Under the pieces are notes generated by a model, which saw only the letters and a program-made list of their open reading frames with translations, made no database searches and was not told the origin of the DNA. From contig NZ_LHPC01000007.1 of NCBI RefSeq assembly GCF_001297125.1, positions 186,001-250,000 on the forward strand: a DNA stretch of 64,000 nt, given 5' to 3'. Both the position numbers and the translations under genes were made by a program. Position 1 is the first letter of the stretch; every line of letters begins with the position of its first letter. Source of the DNA: Pseudomonas sp. RIT-PI-q (lineage in GTDB: Bacteria > Pseudomonadota > Gammaproteobacteria > Pseudomonadales > Pseudomonadaceae). This document shows positions 50,501-60,174 of this stretch, one piece after another.

Positions 50501-52095
50501 CCATCGCTGGCAAACACCGTGAGCATGTAACGGCTCGGTTTGTCGGCGGCCGGCAGGTCGAGCGTCGCGTTGCCCTTGGCATCGGTGGTCAGTTCGGTGC
50601 TGGTCAGTTCCACCGGGAATTGCCCGAGGTACTGCAATTCGTTGTCGACCATCGACAGTTGTTGGGCGCGCAAACTCAGGCTCAATTTGGCGTTGGCCAC
50701 CGGTTTGCCGTCCGGGTACAGCAACACCAGGCTGCCCTTGACCGGCTCGCCAGTACGGTAATCCTGCTTGGCCAGGTTCAGCGAAATCTCGAAGTGCGGC
50801 TTGATGTATTCAGCAACGCGAAAAGCGCTGCTGTAGGCCTGGTCCTTGTAGCTGAAACGCAGCTCATAACCGCCCGCCACCGCGTTGTCCGGCAACTGGA
50901 AACGGCCTTGGGTGCCGGCCTTGGAATCGAGTTTCAGCGCCAGCGATTGCAGCGCGGTGCCGGTGGCATCAAGCACGGTCACGTTGACGTCGGCAGCGCT
51001 CGGCAACACCGAATCACGCGCACTCTTGAACTCGCGGCCGACGATTTTCAGCGACACCCAATCCCCCGGTCGATACAGCGGCCGGTCGGTGAAGGCATAG
51101 AGTTTGGTGTCGTAGATCTCGCTGTCGTAATAGAAGTTTTCGGAGACGAACACCCCGCCCTCTTCGTCCTCGCCGATCACGAACGAACGCTCGGGGCTGA
51201 CGTGTTTCAGGCGCAGCAAACCATCGCTATCGGTGGCGCCACTGCTCATCACGCCGAGGCCATCGGTCCATAGCACATTGACCTTCGGCACCGAACTGCC
51301 TTGGTGTTTGCGCGCAGCCCAGACCACCAGTTCATCACCGGCAATCTTGCTCACGGCCACGGTGTTGGAGACGAACACCATGGTCGTCGCCCGATACTTA
51401 CCGATCAGCGCTTCCACCAGGTACAGCCCCGGCTTCAGGTTGCCCAACGGGATGTAAATGTTACCCGGCGCGACGCTGACAAATTCGCTGGAAGAACCGG
51501 CGAGGTTCACGCCTTCCGGCGGCTGGATCGGTTTGGCTTCCCACAGTGGATAACGGAATTGGCTGACCACCGGCAGGCCCGGAATCAAGGCGAATTGCGG
51601 CTGTGCGTCGTAGGGCGTTGGTGCGGCGATGGCCGTGCCCATCTTCAGTTCCGGCACTTCCTCGGTGACTTGTTTACGCGACTCGTAGGAAAACGCCCGC
51701 TGCATCACCCGACGGGATTTGCGATACCAGTTGTCCCACAGGTACGCGAGGGTGTTCGACAGGCCTTCGCCCTTGAACTGGCCGTCGCTGACCACGCGGT
51801 GCAGGTTCTTCTGACGCTTGAGGAAATCCAGTGGCTTGTCGATGCGATACACACGAATGTCAGCGCCGCCGTAAGGCTCCATGCGAAAGCGCCGATAGTC
51901 ACGGCCCGGCGCTTCGAGGCGGACCATTGCCTGTTCGTCACTGGCAAAACTGCTGTCGGCCAGCAGGAAAAAACTTTCACCGGCCACCGGCGTGTAGCCG
52001 CTCGGCTCGACGGTGTCTTCGGCGTTGACCACCGAAAAAGGCAGCACCAACACCAACAGCACAGATAGAAAACGCAGCATGCGGGCACCGATCAT
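47539..52095 (-). CDS. magD: Bacterial alpha-2-macroglobulin homologue without thioester (YfaS/MagD type)
   Basis: 1518 aa, signal peptide to about residue 24 (FSVVNA-ED). A chain of macroglobulin (MG) domains (for example [37 protein letters not shown]), a bait-like central region, and [16 protein letters not shown] where thioester-type macroglobulins have GCxEQ: here Gly1058 replaces the cysteine, so covalent trapping is not possible. It may hold proteases non-covalently or act structurally. Start at 52095 by the ATGA overlap with the DUF1175 gene; an ATG at 52080 also works. P. aeruginosa MagD lies in the same kind of operon and is reported, from memory, to interact with its operon partners and PBP1b. 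Confidence 0.92.
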   Translation of the reverse strand: MIGARMLRFLSVLLVLVLPFSVVNAEDTVEPSGYTPVAGESFFLLADSSFASDEQAMVRLEAPGRDYRRFRMEPYGGADIRVYRIDKPLDFLKRQKNLHRVVSDGQFKGEGLSNTLAYLWDNWYRKSRRVMQRAFSYESRKQVTEEVPELKMGTAIAAPTPYDAQPQFALIPGLPVVSQFRYPLWEAKPIQPPEGVNLAGSSSEFVSVAPGNIYIPLGNLKPGLYLVEALIGKYRATTMVFVSNTVAVSKIAGDELVVWAARKHQGSSVPKVNVLWTDGLGVMSSGATDSDGLLRLKHVSPERSFVIGEDEEGGVFVSENFYYDSEIYDTKLYAFTDRPLYRPGDWVSLKIVGREFKSARDSVLPSAADVNVTVLDATGTALQSLALKLDSKAGTQGRFQLPDNAVAGGYELRFSYKDQAYSSAFRVAEYIKPHFEISLNLAKQDYRTGEPVKGSLVLLYPDGKPVANAKLSLSLRAQQLSMVDNELQYLGQFPVELTSTELTTDAKGNATLDLPAADKPSRYMLTVFASDGAAYRVKTTKEILIDRGAANFRLSAPQRFSAVGDKVAFSYANEGGSEPVTPSSYGWVRLEDQTTGEGKLAATDKGFTLAFERPGTYNLTLKDDHGRALGATGHSVTGDGVKAVPGTVEIVLDKPEYKAGDEALALITFPEPVSDALLSLERDKVEATALLSKGGDWLKMEKLSETQYRARIPVKDSFAPNLTFSVLYTKGGQYSFQSAGIKVIAPQIDVAIATDKEAYQPGDTVSVDLTTQFAGKPIPAHLTVSVVDEMVYALQPEVAPTIDQFFYHPRRNNVRTSASLSFISYDVALPGSPGAPGKANRSERGVKVLERPRREDVDTAAWQPELVTDANGKTRFTFKMPDSLTRWRITARAIADDGQVGQKKQFVRSEKPLYLKWSGPTKFRAGDKPDLGVFAFSQSETPVKAELVIHYAGAEQRVPVTLNNGINYLALPGFALTNGEWTAELLQDGKTADALAVRLTATGEGWQVTQSQSLDVASGDTPLTLPADATDIRLRLDDSPQALFRSALDDLLSYPYGGVEQTASRLLPLSIAYPTLSSNPQIRDRLRLIMQNSRLRLVQMAGPSASFTWWGMDGEPDAFLTAYAYYADWHASKALQLSLPPEHWQRVLEVYAKQAKNTPLLQRALILSFAKQMQLPVNTLLSGLMEDLAKAGEGNAANLMEDGEDSIVMSDPDSALGLAAARALTASLAHQSKVTLPDAFNRQLPDAQQRLAVSSQPFAEALNLSLQAFDQAHATALLQRLLPQQSTLERALALTWLQRSIEQASPTIALAPGEGWKKQYGDTGETYWTWQGVTPVPAALSLTGTQERPLRAALSYQTKQPPVDPMAVTITRRLSRLVPGDEAFTFKLEAVGSKPLSSDSLYLDEVIITSKAAKPLRYGMLEVPLPPGADVERTTWGIKLVGKAGTEPTALEKARFEPGQMAYAIPVDALSGELRMRHLVRFSQKGQFNVPPVRFTQVYAPQHQAQEQKPALGQVTVN

Positions 52096-52742
52096 TGGGA
52101 GAGAAAATTCAGTCGATAGACGCCGATGAAGTTGGGATTGGCTGCGTCGGGTATCCATCGGGTGTCCTTCCATGTCATGAGTTGCTGCAGGCTCGCGGAA
52201 CGCATGCCGTTGTCGGTGGGGGTGGTGGTGCCGGTGTGATAGGCGATGTAGCGGCCCATCCAGATCATCAGGTGCTGGTCGTCGCCCTGATCGAAAAACA
52301 TCAGGTCGCCGGGGCGGGCCTGCGCCAAGTCGCGGCCAACCAAATGACTGTTGAACTGGATCAGTTTGATTGCGTTGACGTACGGCCCGACCTTGCCGCC
52401 GCCCTGCTGCCATTGCTGGGCGAGGCTGCGTTGGGCGTCGCTCAGTTGCAGTTCCGGCGGCAGGTAGCGATTGGACAGGCCGTTGCTGCGCAGCCATTTG
52501 TCGTCATGGACTTTCAGCGCTTCGTTGGCGGCGAAACGCACCAGCCCCGCGCAGTCCTGCTGATACCAGCGCGGGCTCGGGCCTTGGGTCAGTTGCTCCT
52601 GGGCGATGCGCACGAACCAGGCGCGGAATACCTGGGATTGCTGCACGTCGAGCGGCGGTGCCTCGGTGGCAAATGCCCGACTGCCGAGCAGCATCGCCAG
52701 CAGGCCGAGGCCTCGGATGAGTGCGGTCACAGGGCTTTCCAT
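52092..52742 (-). CDS. magC: DUF1175 protein (YfaT-like), NlpC/P60-type predicted cell-wall hydrolase
   Basis: 216 aa from ATG 52742, which overlaps the end of the preceding gene by 16 bp. Signal peptide ending RAFA (~25). The region [17 protein letters not shown] (Cys64) followed by [30 protein letters not shown] (His157) reproduces the Cys/His layout of NlpC/P60 peptidoglycan amidases/endopeptidases. That DUF1175 belongs to this fold is inference from the motif. ATGA overlap with the macroglobulin gene implies tight co-expression. Confidence 0.82.
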   Translation of the reverse strand: MESPVTALIRGLGLLAMLLGSRAFATEAPPLDVQQSQVFRAWFVRIAQEQLTQGPSPRWYQQDCAGLVRFAANEALKVHDDKWLRSNGLSNRYLPPELQLSDAQRSLAQQWQQGGGKVGPYVNAIKLIQFNSHLVGRDLAQARPGDLMFFDQGDDQHLMIWMGRYIAYHTGTTTPTDNGMRSASLQQLMTWKDTRWIPDAANPNFIGVYRLNFLSQ

Positions 52743-54424
52743 TCCAGCGGCAACCACTGCCAATGGCCGTCGGGCTCGCTGCCTTCGGGCAAGGTCAGGG
52801 CGTATTTGCCGTAGCCGCCGAGCTTGCGCAGTTTGGGGATCAGGTAGGTTTGCGCGGCGTTGTAGAACACCGGTTCCATGTCTTGCGGCAGGCTGTCGAG
52901 GGTTTCCTGTTGCATCAGCTGCGCCATGGAGTCCGGGCCGAAATAGACCGGCATCAACAGGTCTTTGGGCACCACATCCGCCATGGGCGGGAACCGTTTA
53001 TCGAGAGTGCCGAGGGCCTTGTCGAGCAGTTTGTCGTCGAGAGAAAACAGCAATGTTGAACCATGGCGCGCCAGGCTCACTTTCATGAACGCCTTGCCGG
53101 TGATCGCGTCCGGGTTCTCCGCGTCCTTGGCCGCGTACGGGCCGAAGTTGGAGCTGACCTGACGTTGCCACTGATGAGTTTCACCCTCCTGTTTCTCGAC
53201 CACCGGGAACGCGTGTTCTTCGACGTTGCCTTCATAGGCACCGACCATCGAGCCGAACAGACTGCCCAAATCGCCGTCGAGTTTGGCGCTGTCCTTGTCG
53301 TTCAGGCTGGCCACCAACAGCGGCGTGTACAGCCGCGAATCAGCGTACCAGCACAAGCCGGCGGCACCGGCCATGTGTCCGGTCAGGGCCTGGGCCACTT
53401 TTTCTTCGGCGCCGAGTTTTACCAGCAAGGGTTTCTGCTGTTCGGCGGCGAGCGGCAAGGCGACACAGGCGCTGGCGCCCATCGGCATGGCTTGCCAGAT
53501 CGGTTTGAAGTCGAAGTCCGGTTGGTTGTCCAGTTCATCCATGGCGAGAAAGCTGTGCCAGCCCTTGTCGTCCATGTCGAAGCGCAGGCCGGCAAAATTC
53601 GGGATGAAACGTTGGTAACCCATGGCCAGGACGCTGGAGTTGACCGACAGACGCTGCTTCACCTCGGGCGCGCGCGGCGGCAGGCCGAAAGCTTCGGGGA
53701 ACAGTTTGTCGCCGTTGAGCAGTGCCGCGATGGCTTTGATCGAGACGCTGCCTGGCTCTGCTAAAGAACCACTTTCCGGGTCGTAGAGTTTCGACGGATT
53801 GGACAGCACCACCAGTTTGTCGCCATGGGAGGCGAACAGCAGCGCCTTGCTGGCGTTGTAGCTCAGTTGGTAGAGCGCCACATCGTCGGCACCGACTTTC
53901 ACCTCGCCGACTTTGCTCAGTTGCGTATCATCCAGCGCCACTTTCGCCAACGGCTCCAGCACTTTGGCCAGACCGCCGCGATCCATCACCAACAAAAAGT
54001 CTTTCAGGCGACCATCCGCCCCACGCCACAGCGCCACGTCCGCCGGTTGATCGAAAAGCTGTTCGATCAGGCTGTCCTGCAACTTCAGGTCATGTTCGTA
54101 AATGATCCGCCGCAGACTGCCGATCAAGCCGAGGCGATCCGCATGGGTTTCGTAATAGAAGACGAAATCCTCGGTCAGGGTTTCCTTGAGGAACGGCACG
54201 GCCAGCAAATCCTTGGGCAATTGGCTCAAGGAATGGGTTTCGAGCAGACCGTCCGGGCGGCTCATGCCCAGCTTGTCACTGGCCAGTTCCGCCGGTGGCG
54301 CCTTGGGTTTGTGCAGCAACCAGCCCAACCCGCCCGCGACACCCGCCACCAGGCACAGCCCGATCAGCACGACTGGCCAGCGACGAGAAGGTTTGGCAGC
54401 CGGGGATACAGTGTTATCGCTCAT
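52727..54424 (-). CDS. magB: DUF2138 membrane-anchored periplasmic protein (YfaA-like)
   Basis: 565 aa from ATG 54424 (an ATG at 54442 is possible). One N-terminal membrane anchor at residues ~17-37 ([21 protein letters not shown]) and a large periplasmic part: [34 protein letters not shown] and [40 protein letters not shown]. No catalytic motif recognised. It could be the inner-membrane platform for the macroglobulin complex (inference by topology). The symbol follows the mag operon order. Confidence 0.8.
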   Translation of the reverse strand: MSDNTVSPAAKPSRRWPVVLIGLCLVAGVAGGLGWLLHKPKAPPAELASDKLGMSRPDGLLETHSLSQLPKDLLAVPFLKETLTEDFVFYYETHADRLGLIGSLRRIIYEHDLKLQDSLIEQLFDQPADVALWRGADGRLKDFLLVMDRGGLAKVLEPLAKVALDDTQLSKVGEVKVGADDVALYQLSYNASKALLFASHGDKLVVLSNPSKLYDPESGSLAEPGSVSIKAIAALLNGDKLFPEAFGLPPRAPEVKQRLSVNSSVLAMGYQRFIPNFAGLRFDMDDKGWHSFLAMDELDNQPDFDFKPIWQAMPMGASACVALPLAAEQQKPLLVKLGAEEKVAQALTGHMAGAAGLCWYADSRLYTPLLVASLNDKDSAKLDGDLGSLFGSMVGAYEGNVEEHAFPVVEKQEGETHQWQRQVSSNFGPYAAKDAENPDAITGKAFMKVSLARHGSTLLFSLDDKLLDKALGTLDKRFPPMADVVPKDLLMPVYFGPDSMAQLMQQETLDSLPQDMEPVFYNAAQTYLIPKLRKLGGYGKYALTLPEGSEPDGHWQWLPLEWKAL

Positions 54425-54458
54425 TAACAAAACCCATTTCATCCGTGGTGCGGGATGT

Positions 54459-55250
54459 TCAATAGTTGAAAGTCTTGACCAGCAGCAGGTCACCGATCGC
54501 GCGCAGGGGCACGATGAAGGTCTCGCGTTTTTCGTCGACGGTGTTTTCGTTGAGCACCAGGTTGATCTGCGAGGTAATCACCTCGTTCTGGTTGCTGGTC
54601 TCATCGAAGTTATAGCCTTCGCTGCCGAAGTTGCCCCAATAGTTGACGTAAACCAGATAGGTGCCATGCATCGGCGCGGTCATGGTAAACATTTCCGGGC
54701 CAGGGCCATCGACGCCATCCGGGTCCAGACCACCGCCGTTGGTCAACGCCGTGTGGGCGAAAAAAGCGTGCTGGCCGTCGGGCGTAATGATGTGCAGGTC
54801 GAGCTCGGCTTTCGGGTCGTCCCAACCCAGCACCACGCGGATCCGCGCCGGGGTGCGCAGGTTGTTGGCTTCATAGAATTGAACGCGCTTGAGCGACTGG
54901 CCTTCGGCACTGCGCACTTCGACGCTGTTGGAACCGGCGCCGAACGCATACGGCCGGGCGAAACGCCCTTGCTCGTCGGTGTACAAGTTCAAAGGATTGC
55001 CATTGACCGCCAGCGTGTGCGGCCCACGTTGCGTACCGATCGCTTTGAGCTGACCTTCGATCATCGTGCGATTGCGCTGCACGCCCCGGTCGATCGGTGG
55101 CGTGGGATAGGCGACTTGCGGGTTTTCGCTGCGATCGAGCAGGCCGGAGTAACGCCAACCGCCCACCGGCTCCGACAATTCGGCCGAAGGCGCGGCCCAG
55201 GCCGCAGTCGCGCAGACCAGCCCCATCAGCACTAGAAGAAATGAACGCAT
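54459..55250 (-). CDS. magA: DUF2135 secreted protein (YfaP-like), first gene of the alpha-2-macroglobulin operon
   Basis: 263 aa, signal peptide ending AAWA (~residue 19). PVGGWRYSGLLD, IEGQLKAIGTQRGPHTLAVNG, NSVEVRSAEGQSLKRV and DDPKAELDLHIITPDGQHAFF, then GPEMFTMTAPMHGTYLVYVNYWGNFG: the same architecture as the last gene of the operon, about 40% alike by eye. AGGAGG lies 6 bp before the ATG; this GGA in a CAGGAGG context is also what an RsmA/CsrA protein would bind, and the P. aeruginosa mag operon is reported as Gac/Rsm controlled (from memory). Confidence 0.82.
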   Translation of the reverse strand: MRSFLLVLMGLVCATAAWAAPSAELSEPVGGWRYSGLLDRSENPQVAYPTPPIDRGVQRNRTMIEGQLKAIGTQRGPHTLAVNGNPLNLYTDEQGRFARPYAFGAGSNSVEVRSAEGQSLKRVQFYEANNLRTPARIRVVLGWDDPKAELDLHIITPDGQHAFFAHTALTNGGGLDPDGVDGPGPEMFTMTAPMHGTYLVYVNYWGNFGSEGYNFDETSNQNEVITSQINLVLNENTVDEKRETFIVPLRAIGDLLLVKTFNY

Positions 55251-55440
55251 GTGACGCCTCCTGCCATGCCTGACGAAACCTTGCGCCCGATCCTCGGCGC
55301 GTTACAGATGCAAAAACTGCGTTTCGTCTGAAAGACCCGTGACTATTGGGTCGTAGAGGCGCGAAGGGTAGCCAGTTGGCAGTTTATTAACAATCGGATG
55401 CTTCGCGATTTGCGGCGAGTATCACGGCGATACTGTGGAC

Positions 55441-55506
55441 GGTGAGCCGAATAGGCGTCATATTCGGCTCACCAAATGAGCCGAATAGCATTTTTATTCG
55501 GCTCAT
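55441..55506 (+). promoter_or_regulatory. Tandem palindromic operator in front of fic (four GAGCCGAATA half-sites)
   Basis: Two perfect inverted repeats: 13-bp arms at 55441-55453/55461-55473 and 12-bp arms at 55476-55487/55495-55506. Both have the same arm GAGCCGAATA and the same 7-bp spacer length, with different spacer sequence. Centres are 34 bp apart, close to three helical turns. The last arm ends 21 bp before the fic ATG. Arm identity with varied spacers is what a dimeric repressor pair would need; the HTH domain of the Fic protein is the obvious candidate. Confidence 0.8.
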
Positions 55507-55527
55507 CCACTCAAGAGCACCGTATTT

Positions 55528-56697
55528 ATGGCACCTCACTGGATCTGGCAGCAGCCTGATTGGCCGAATTTCAACTGGCAAGCCGAGCGCTTGGCACCAC
55601 TGCTGCGCGAGTGCGTTCGGGCGCAGGGCCAGTTAATGGGCATGGCCCGTTCGGTGGGGAGTTCGCTCAGTGCGCAAAGTGAGCTGGATGCGCTGCTGCA
55701 GAACATCGTGACCTCGTCGGCGATTGAGGGCGAACAATTGAATGTCGGTTCGGTTCGCTCGTCATTGGCGCGCCGGTTGGGTCTGGAGTTGGTCGATGGC
55801 GATAAAATCAGCCAGCGAAGCGAAGGGCTGGCACAACTGATGCTCGACGCCACTCGGCACTTTGGGCAACCACTAACATTGGAGCGTTTGCTGGAATGGC
55901 ATACATGGCTGTTTCCGGATCACAACGCTGACCTGGCCTCCCGGTCAATCCATGTCGGCGCATTGCGCGGTGATGAGCCGATGCAAGTGGTTTCCGGGCG
56001 ACTCGACAGACCCACCGTGCACTTCGAAGCTCCGCCCCGCCAAGGACTTGAGCGACAACTGGATACCTTTCTAGACTGGTTTAACGCCAGTCGAAACCAG
56101 GTTGGCCTCGATCCATTGCTGCGAGCCGGCATTGCGCACTTCTGGTTCGTTACCCTGCACCCCTTCGACGACGGCAACGGTCGCCTGACGCGAACCATCA
56201 CCGACCTGGCGCTGGCTCAGGGCGAGGCACAGTCGATCCGTTTCTACGCCATGTCAGCGAGCATTCTCGAGGACCGTTCTGGTTATTACCGGGTGCTGGA
56301 ATCCAGCCAGAAGGCGACAGCAAATATCACTGACTGGCTGGAGTGGTTCCTGCAAACCTTGTTGCGCAGCTTGATGCAAGCCATGACGCGAATCGAGTCG
56401 GTGTTAGGCAAGGCGCGTTTCTGGCAGGCGCATCGGGAGTCCACGTTGACGGCGGAGCAGACCAAGGTACTGAATCGCTTGCTCGATGGCGGGGAACGGG
56501 GTTTCGAAGGCGGAATCAGCGCGGCGCAATACCAGTCAGTGGCAAAAGTATCCAAAGCCACCGCGACCCGTCATCTAACCGAATTGATGGGGAAAGGCTG
56601 CCTGAAACGCTTACCCGGTGGTGGGCGCAGTACTCGGTATCAAGTCAGCTATCCCGAAGATGCAAAATTGCAGGACGCCGAAAAACCCAAGCCATAA
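55528..56697 (+). CDS. Fic-domain AMPylase with N-terminal autoinhibitory helix and C-terminal winged helix
   Basis: 389 aa. N-terminal DUF4172-like segment (WIWQQPDWPNFNWQAERLAPLL), the inhibitory helix Ser63-Ser-Ala-Ile-Glu67-Gly68 (S/TxxxEG/N motif, class II Fic), the Fic core His211-Pro-Phe-Asp-Asp-Gly-Asn-Gly-Arg219, and a C-terminal winged helix (~330-385: ISAAQYQSVAKVSKATATRHLTELMGKGCL). All catalytic residues are intact, so it should transfer AMP from ATP to a hydroxyl of a target protein when the Glu67 arm is released. A tandem operator sits directly upstream. No antitoxin gene lies next to it. Confidence 0.92.
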   Translation: MAPHWIWQQPDWPNFNWQAERLAPLLRECVRAQGQLMGMARSVGSSLSAQSELDALLQNIVTSSAIEGEQLNVGSVRSSLARRLGLELVDGDKISQRSEGLAQLMLDATRHFGQPLTLERLLEWHTWLFPDHNADLASRSIHVGALRGDEPMQVVSGRLDRPTVHFEAPPRQGLERQLDTFLDWFNASRNQVGLDPLLRAGIAHFWFVTLHPFDDGNGRLTRTITDLALAQGEAQSIRFYAMSASILEDRSGYYRVLESSQKATANITDWLEWFLQTLLRSLMQAMTRIESVLGKARFWQAHRESTLTAEQTKVLNRLLDGGERGFEGGISAAQYQSVAKVSKATATRHLTELMGKGCLKRLPGGGRSTRYQVSYPEDAKLQDAEKPKP

Positions 56698-56703
56698 CCC
56701 ACC

Positions 56704-56836
56704 TGTAGCAGCTGGCGAAGCCTGCGTTCGGCTGCGCAGCAGTCGTAAACCCTGCTTGCACGGTATGCCTGATGTACCGCGTGTTCTGATTTTACGACTG
56801 CTTCGCAGCCGAACGCAGGCTTCGCCAGCTGCTACA
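56704..56836. repeat. REPIN, 'tgtagcagctggcgaagcctgcg' class
   Basis: TGTAGCAGCTGGCGAAGCCT and inverted partner AGGCTTCGCCAGCTGCTACA with GTTCGGCTGCG / CGCAGCCGAAC inside. Between fic and xseB. Same class as 24777-24923. Confidence 0.87.
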
Positions 56837-56927
56837 AGGGCCGTGGCGCAAATGCCCTGTTCATTTGCCCATAACCCCCATGTCTGCTAGTGTCGCGCCG
56901 GTTTAACGTCAACCGGAAATCGCCGCC

Positions 56928-57170
56928 ATGGCCCGCAAAAAAGCTGCACTGGATTTCGAACAATCCCTCGCTGACCTGCAAACGCTGGTAGAGCGTCTGG
57001 AGAATGGCGAACTGTCGCTGGAAGACTCGCTGACCGCTTTCGAGCAAGGCATCGGTCTGACCCGTGATTGCCAGGCGGCGCTGGCCCAGGCCGAGCAAAA
57101 GGTTCAGGTGCTGCTCGAGCGCGACGGCGAGCTGGCCGAGGAACCCTTCGACGCGGATCAGCCAGAATGA
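56928..57170 (+). CDS. xseB: Exodeoxyribonuclease VII small subunit
   Basis: 80 aa. The conserved [51 protein letters not shown] makes the two-helix subunit that caps XseA. Overlaps ispA by 4 bp (ATGA). First gene of the common xseB-ispA-dxs order. Confidence 0.96.
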   Translation: MARKKAALDFEQSLADLQTLVERLENGELSLEDSLTAFEQGIGLTRDCQAALAQAEQKVQVLLERDGELAEEPFDADQPE

Positions 57171-58054
57171 TTGCAGCGTATTCGGCGACCAGCCAGGCCC
57201 GCGTCAACGCTGCACTGGAAAGCCTGTTCATCGCGCCGGGGCCTGAGCTCGCGCGCCTGTACGAGGCCATGCGCTACAGCGTGATGAATGGCGGTAAACG
57301 CGTGCGTCCACTGTTGGCCTACGCCGCCTGCGAAGCGCTGGGTGGCCAGGCTGAACAAGCCAACGGCGCAGCCTGTGCGGTGGAATTGATCCACGCTTAT
57401 TCCCTGGTCCACGACGATTTGCCGGCGATGGACGACGACGATCTGCGTCGCGGCCAACCGACTACGCACAAAAAATTCGACGAAGCCTGCGCGATTCTTG
57501 CCGGTGACGGCCTGCAGAGCCTGGCGTTCAGCGCCCTGCTCGACCCGCGCCTGAGCACCTCGGACGCGGAAATCCGCCTGCAGATGGTCAGCGCCCTGGC
57601 GTTGGCGGCAGGCCCGGCCGGCATGGTCGGCGGTCAGGCCATCGACCTCGGTTCGGTCGGTTTGAAGCTCGATCAAAAAGCCCTCGAATACATGCACCGG
57701 CACAAGACCGGCGCGCTGATCGAGGTCAGCGTCAAGCTCGGCGCCCTGGCCAGTGGCCGCGCCGAGAAAGACGAACTGAAGTCCTTGCAGACTTATGCAC
57801 AGGCGATCGGCCTGGCGTTCCAGGTCCAGGACGACATTCTCGACGTAGAGAGCGATACCGAAACCCTCGGCAAGCGCCAGGGCGCGGACATCGCACGCGA
57901 CAAGCCGACTTACCCGGCCCTGCTCGGCCTCGACGCGGCCAAGGCTTACGCCCTGGAATTGCGTGATCAGGCTCTGCACGCGCTGCGACCGTTTGACGCG
58001 GCCGCCGAGCCGTTACGCGACCTGGCCCGCTATATCGTCGACCGGCGCAGCTGA
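57167..58054 (+). CDS. ispA: Farnesyl diphosphate synthase
   Basis: Condenses IPP with DMAPP and GPP to FPP, the precursor of undecaprenyl and ubiquinone chains. 295 aa from ATG 57167. First Asp-rich motif [17 protein letters not shown], second [11 protein letters not shown], plus GGKRVRPLL for IPP binding. The ATGA overlap with xseB fixes the start. dxs follows after 92 bp. Confidence 0.96.
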   Translation: MIAAYSATSQARVNAALESLFIAPGPELARLYEAMRYSVMNGGKRVRPLLAYAACEALGGQAEQANGAACAVELIHAYSLVHDDLPAMDDDDLRRGQPTTHKKFDEACAILAGDGLQSLAFSALLDPRLSTSDAEIRLQMVSALALAAGPAGMVGGQAIDLGSVGLKLDQKALEYMHRHKTGALIEVSVKLGALASGRAEKDELKSLQTYAQAIGLAFQVQDDILDVESDTETLGKRQGADIARDKPTYPALLGLDAAKAYALELRDQALHALRPFDAAAEPLRDLARYIVDRRS

Positions 58055-58146
58055 CGGCGTATCCGCCAAGTTAAAACCAACGCGTGGGCAGGGGACGATG
58101 CATCAGGTAAACTGCCGCATCTTTTATACCTATAACGATTCGCCTG

Positions 58147-60045
58147 ATGCCCACGACGTTTCATGAGATTCCCCGTAAGCGCCCGACCACGCCCCTGCTC
58201 GACCGTGCCAACACGCCGGACGGCCTGCGCCGGTTAGGCGAAGCCGAGCTGGAAACCCTGGCCGATGAGTTGCGCCTGGAATTGCTCTACACGGTCGGCC
58301 AGACCGGTGGGCATTTCGGTGCAGGCCTGGGCGTCATCGAACTGACCATCGCGTTGCATTACGTCTTCGACACCCCGGATGACCGGCTGGTGTGGGACGT
58401 GGGTCATCAGGCCTATCCGCACAAAATCCTCACCGGACGTCGCGAGCGCATGGGCACCCTGCGCCAGAAGGACGGTGTTGCCGCCTTCCCGCGCCGTTCC
58501 GAGAGCGAGTACGACACCTTTGGCGTCGGCCACTCCAGCACCTCGATCAGCGCAGCGCTGGGCATGGCGATTGCCGCTCGCCTGCAGAACAGTGATCGCA
58601 AGGCGATCGCGGTGATCGGCGACGGTGCGTTGACCGCCGGCATGGCGTTCGAGGCGCTGAACCATGCGCCGGAAGTGAACGCCAACATGTTGGTGATCCT
58701 CAACGACAACGACATGTCGATCTCGCGCAACGTCGGCGGGCTGTCGAATTACCTGGCGAAGATCCTGTCCAGCCGCACTTACGCAAGCATGCGTGAAGGC
58801 AGCAAAAAGGTCCTGTCGCGCCTGCCCGGCGCCTGGGAAATTGCCCGGCGCACCGAAGAATACGCCAAAGGCATGCTGGTGCCCGGCACGCTGTTCGAAG
58901 AGCTGGGCTGGAACTACATCGGCCCGATCGATGGCCACGACCTGCCGACCCTGATCGCCACCCTGCGCAATATGCGCGATCTGAAGGGCCCGCAATTCCT
59001 GCACGTCGTCACCAAGAAAGGCAAAGGCTTCGCTCCGGCGGAAGTCGACCCGATCGGTTACCACGCGATCACCAAGCTCGAACCGCTGGACGCCCCGGCC
59101 GCCGCGCCGAAAAAGGCTGGTGGTCCAAAGTATTCCGCGGTGTTCGGTGAATGGCTGTGCGACATGGCCGCTGCCGATGCGCGCCTTGTCGGGATCACCC
59201 CGGCCATGAAAGAAGGCTCCGATCTGGTGGCCTTTAGCGAGCGTTTCCCGCTGCGCTATTTCGACGTGGCAATTGCCGAGCAGCACGCCGTGACTCTCGC
59301 TGCCGGCATGGCCTGCGAAGGCGCGAAACCGGTGGTGGCGATTTATTCGACCTTCCTGCAACGCGGCTACGACCAGCTGATTCATGACGTCGCGGTGCAA
59401 AACCTCGACGTACTGTTCGCCATTGACCGCGCTGGCCTGGTGGGCGAAGACGGCCCGACGCATGCAGGCAGCTTCGATTTGTCGTTCCTGCGGTGCATCC
59501 CCGGCATGCTGGTGATGACCCCGAGCGACGAAAACGAACTGCGTAAAATGCTCAGCACCGGCCACCTGTATAACGGCCCGGCGGCGGTGCGTTACCCGCG
59601 AGGCTCGGGTCCGAATGCGACCATCGAGAAAAACCTCGAGCCGATCGAAATCGGCAAAGGCATCGTTCGCCGCCAGGGCAGCAAAGTCGCCCTGCTGGTG
59701 TTCGGCGTGCAACTGGCCGAAGCGCTGAAAGTCGCCGAGAAGCTGGACGCGACTGTGGTCGACATGCGCTTCGTCAAACCCCTCGATGAAGCGCTGGTTC
59801 GTGAAATCGCTGGCAGCCATGAGTTGCTGGTGACCATCGAAGAGAACGCGATCATGGGCGGCGCCGGTGGCGCGGTCAGCGAGTTCCTGGCTCGCGAGAA
59901 CATCCTCAAATCGATGCTGCACCTGGGCTTGCCGGACAGCTATGTCGAACACGCCAAGCCGGCGCAAATGCTGGCTGAATGCGGGTTGGATGAGGCGGGG
60001 ATCGAAGCGTCGATTCGTCAGCGCTTGCAACTGCTGAATATCTAA
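58147..60045 (+). CDS. dxs: 1-deoxy-D-xylulose-5-phosphate synthase
   Basis: Thiamine-diphosphate enzyme that joins pyruvate and glyceraldehyde-3-phosphate in the first step of the MEP isoprenoid pathway. 632 aa. TPP motif [17 protein letters not shown]...[23 protein letters not shown] at the start, and the transketolase middle domain with [19 protein letters not shown] and [19 protein letters not shown]. Functional neighbour of ispA in the same pathway. Confidence 0.97.
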   Translation: MPTTFHEIPRKRPTTPLLDRANTPDGLRRLGEAELETLADELRLELLYTVGQTGGHFGAGLGVIELTIALHYVFDTPDDRLVWDVGHQAYPHKILTGRRERMGTLRQKDGVAAFPRRSESEYDTFGVGHSSTSISAALGMAIAARLQNSDRKAIAVIGDGALTAGMAFEALNHAPEVNANMLVILNDNDMSISRNVGGLSNYLAKILSSRTYASMREGSKKVLSRLPGAWEIARRTEEYAKGMLVPGTLFEELGWNYIGPIDGHDLPTLIATLRNMRDLKGPQFLHVVTKKGKGFAPAEVDPIGYHAITKLEPLDAPAAAPKKAGGPKYSAVFGEWLCDMAAADARLVGITPAMKEGSDLVAFSERFPLRYFDVAIAEQHAVTLAAGMACEGAKPVVAIYSTFLQRGYDQLIHDVAVQNLDVLFAIDRAGLVGEDGPTHAGSFDLSFLRCIPGMLVMTPSDENELRKMLSTGHLYNGPAAVRYPRGSGPNATIEKNLEPIEIGKGIVRRQGSKVALLVFGVQLAEALKVAEKLDATVVDMRFVKPLDEALVREIAGSHELLVTIEENAIMGGAGGAVSEFLARENILKSMLHLGLPDSYVEHAKPAQMLAECGLDEAGIEASIRQRLQLLNI

Positions 60046-60054
60046 CCCCCGCCC

Positions 60055-60149
60055 CCTGTAGGAGCGAGGCTTGCCCGCGAAGGCGATTTAACAGGCAACA
60101 TGGATGTTGAATGTTATGGCCTCTTCGCGGGCAAGCCTCGCTCCTACAA
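60055..60149. repeat. REPIN, 'gtaggagcgaggcttgcccgcgaagg' class
   Basis: CTGTAGGAGCGAGGCTTGCC at the left and the inverted GGCAAGCCTCGCTCCTACAAG at the right. It fills the whole gap between dxs and the receptor gene, leaving only ~25 bp before the latter. Confidence 0.87.
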
Positions 60150-60174
60150 GTACCGTGTTTGCTACGGATTTCAG

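Noticed and set aside
47539..52095. Thioester-type (YfhM-like) alpha-2-macroglobulin
   Set aside because: The expected cysteine is glycine (GGVEQ), and the gene lies in a yfaPQSTA-type operon, not next to a PBP1C gene.
55441..55506. Tandem palindromes upstream of fic read as transcription terminators
   Set aside because: Moderate GC, 7-bp loops, no T-run after either, and the arms are identical in both; an operator explains this better.
60055..60174. Cobalamin riboswitch before the BtuB-like gene
   Set aside because: The gap is a REPIN and too short; I see no B12-box-like conserved core.
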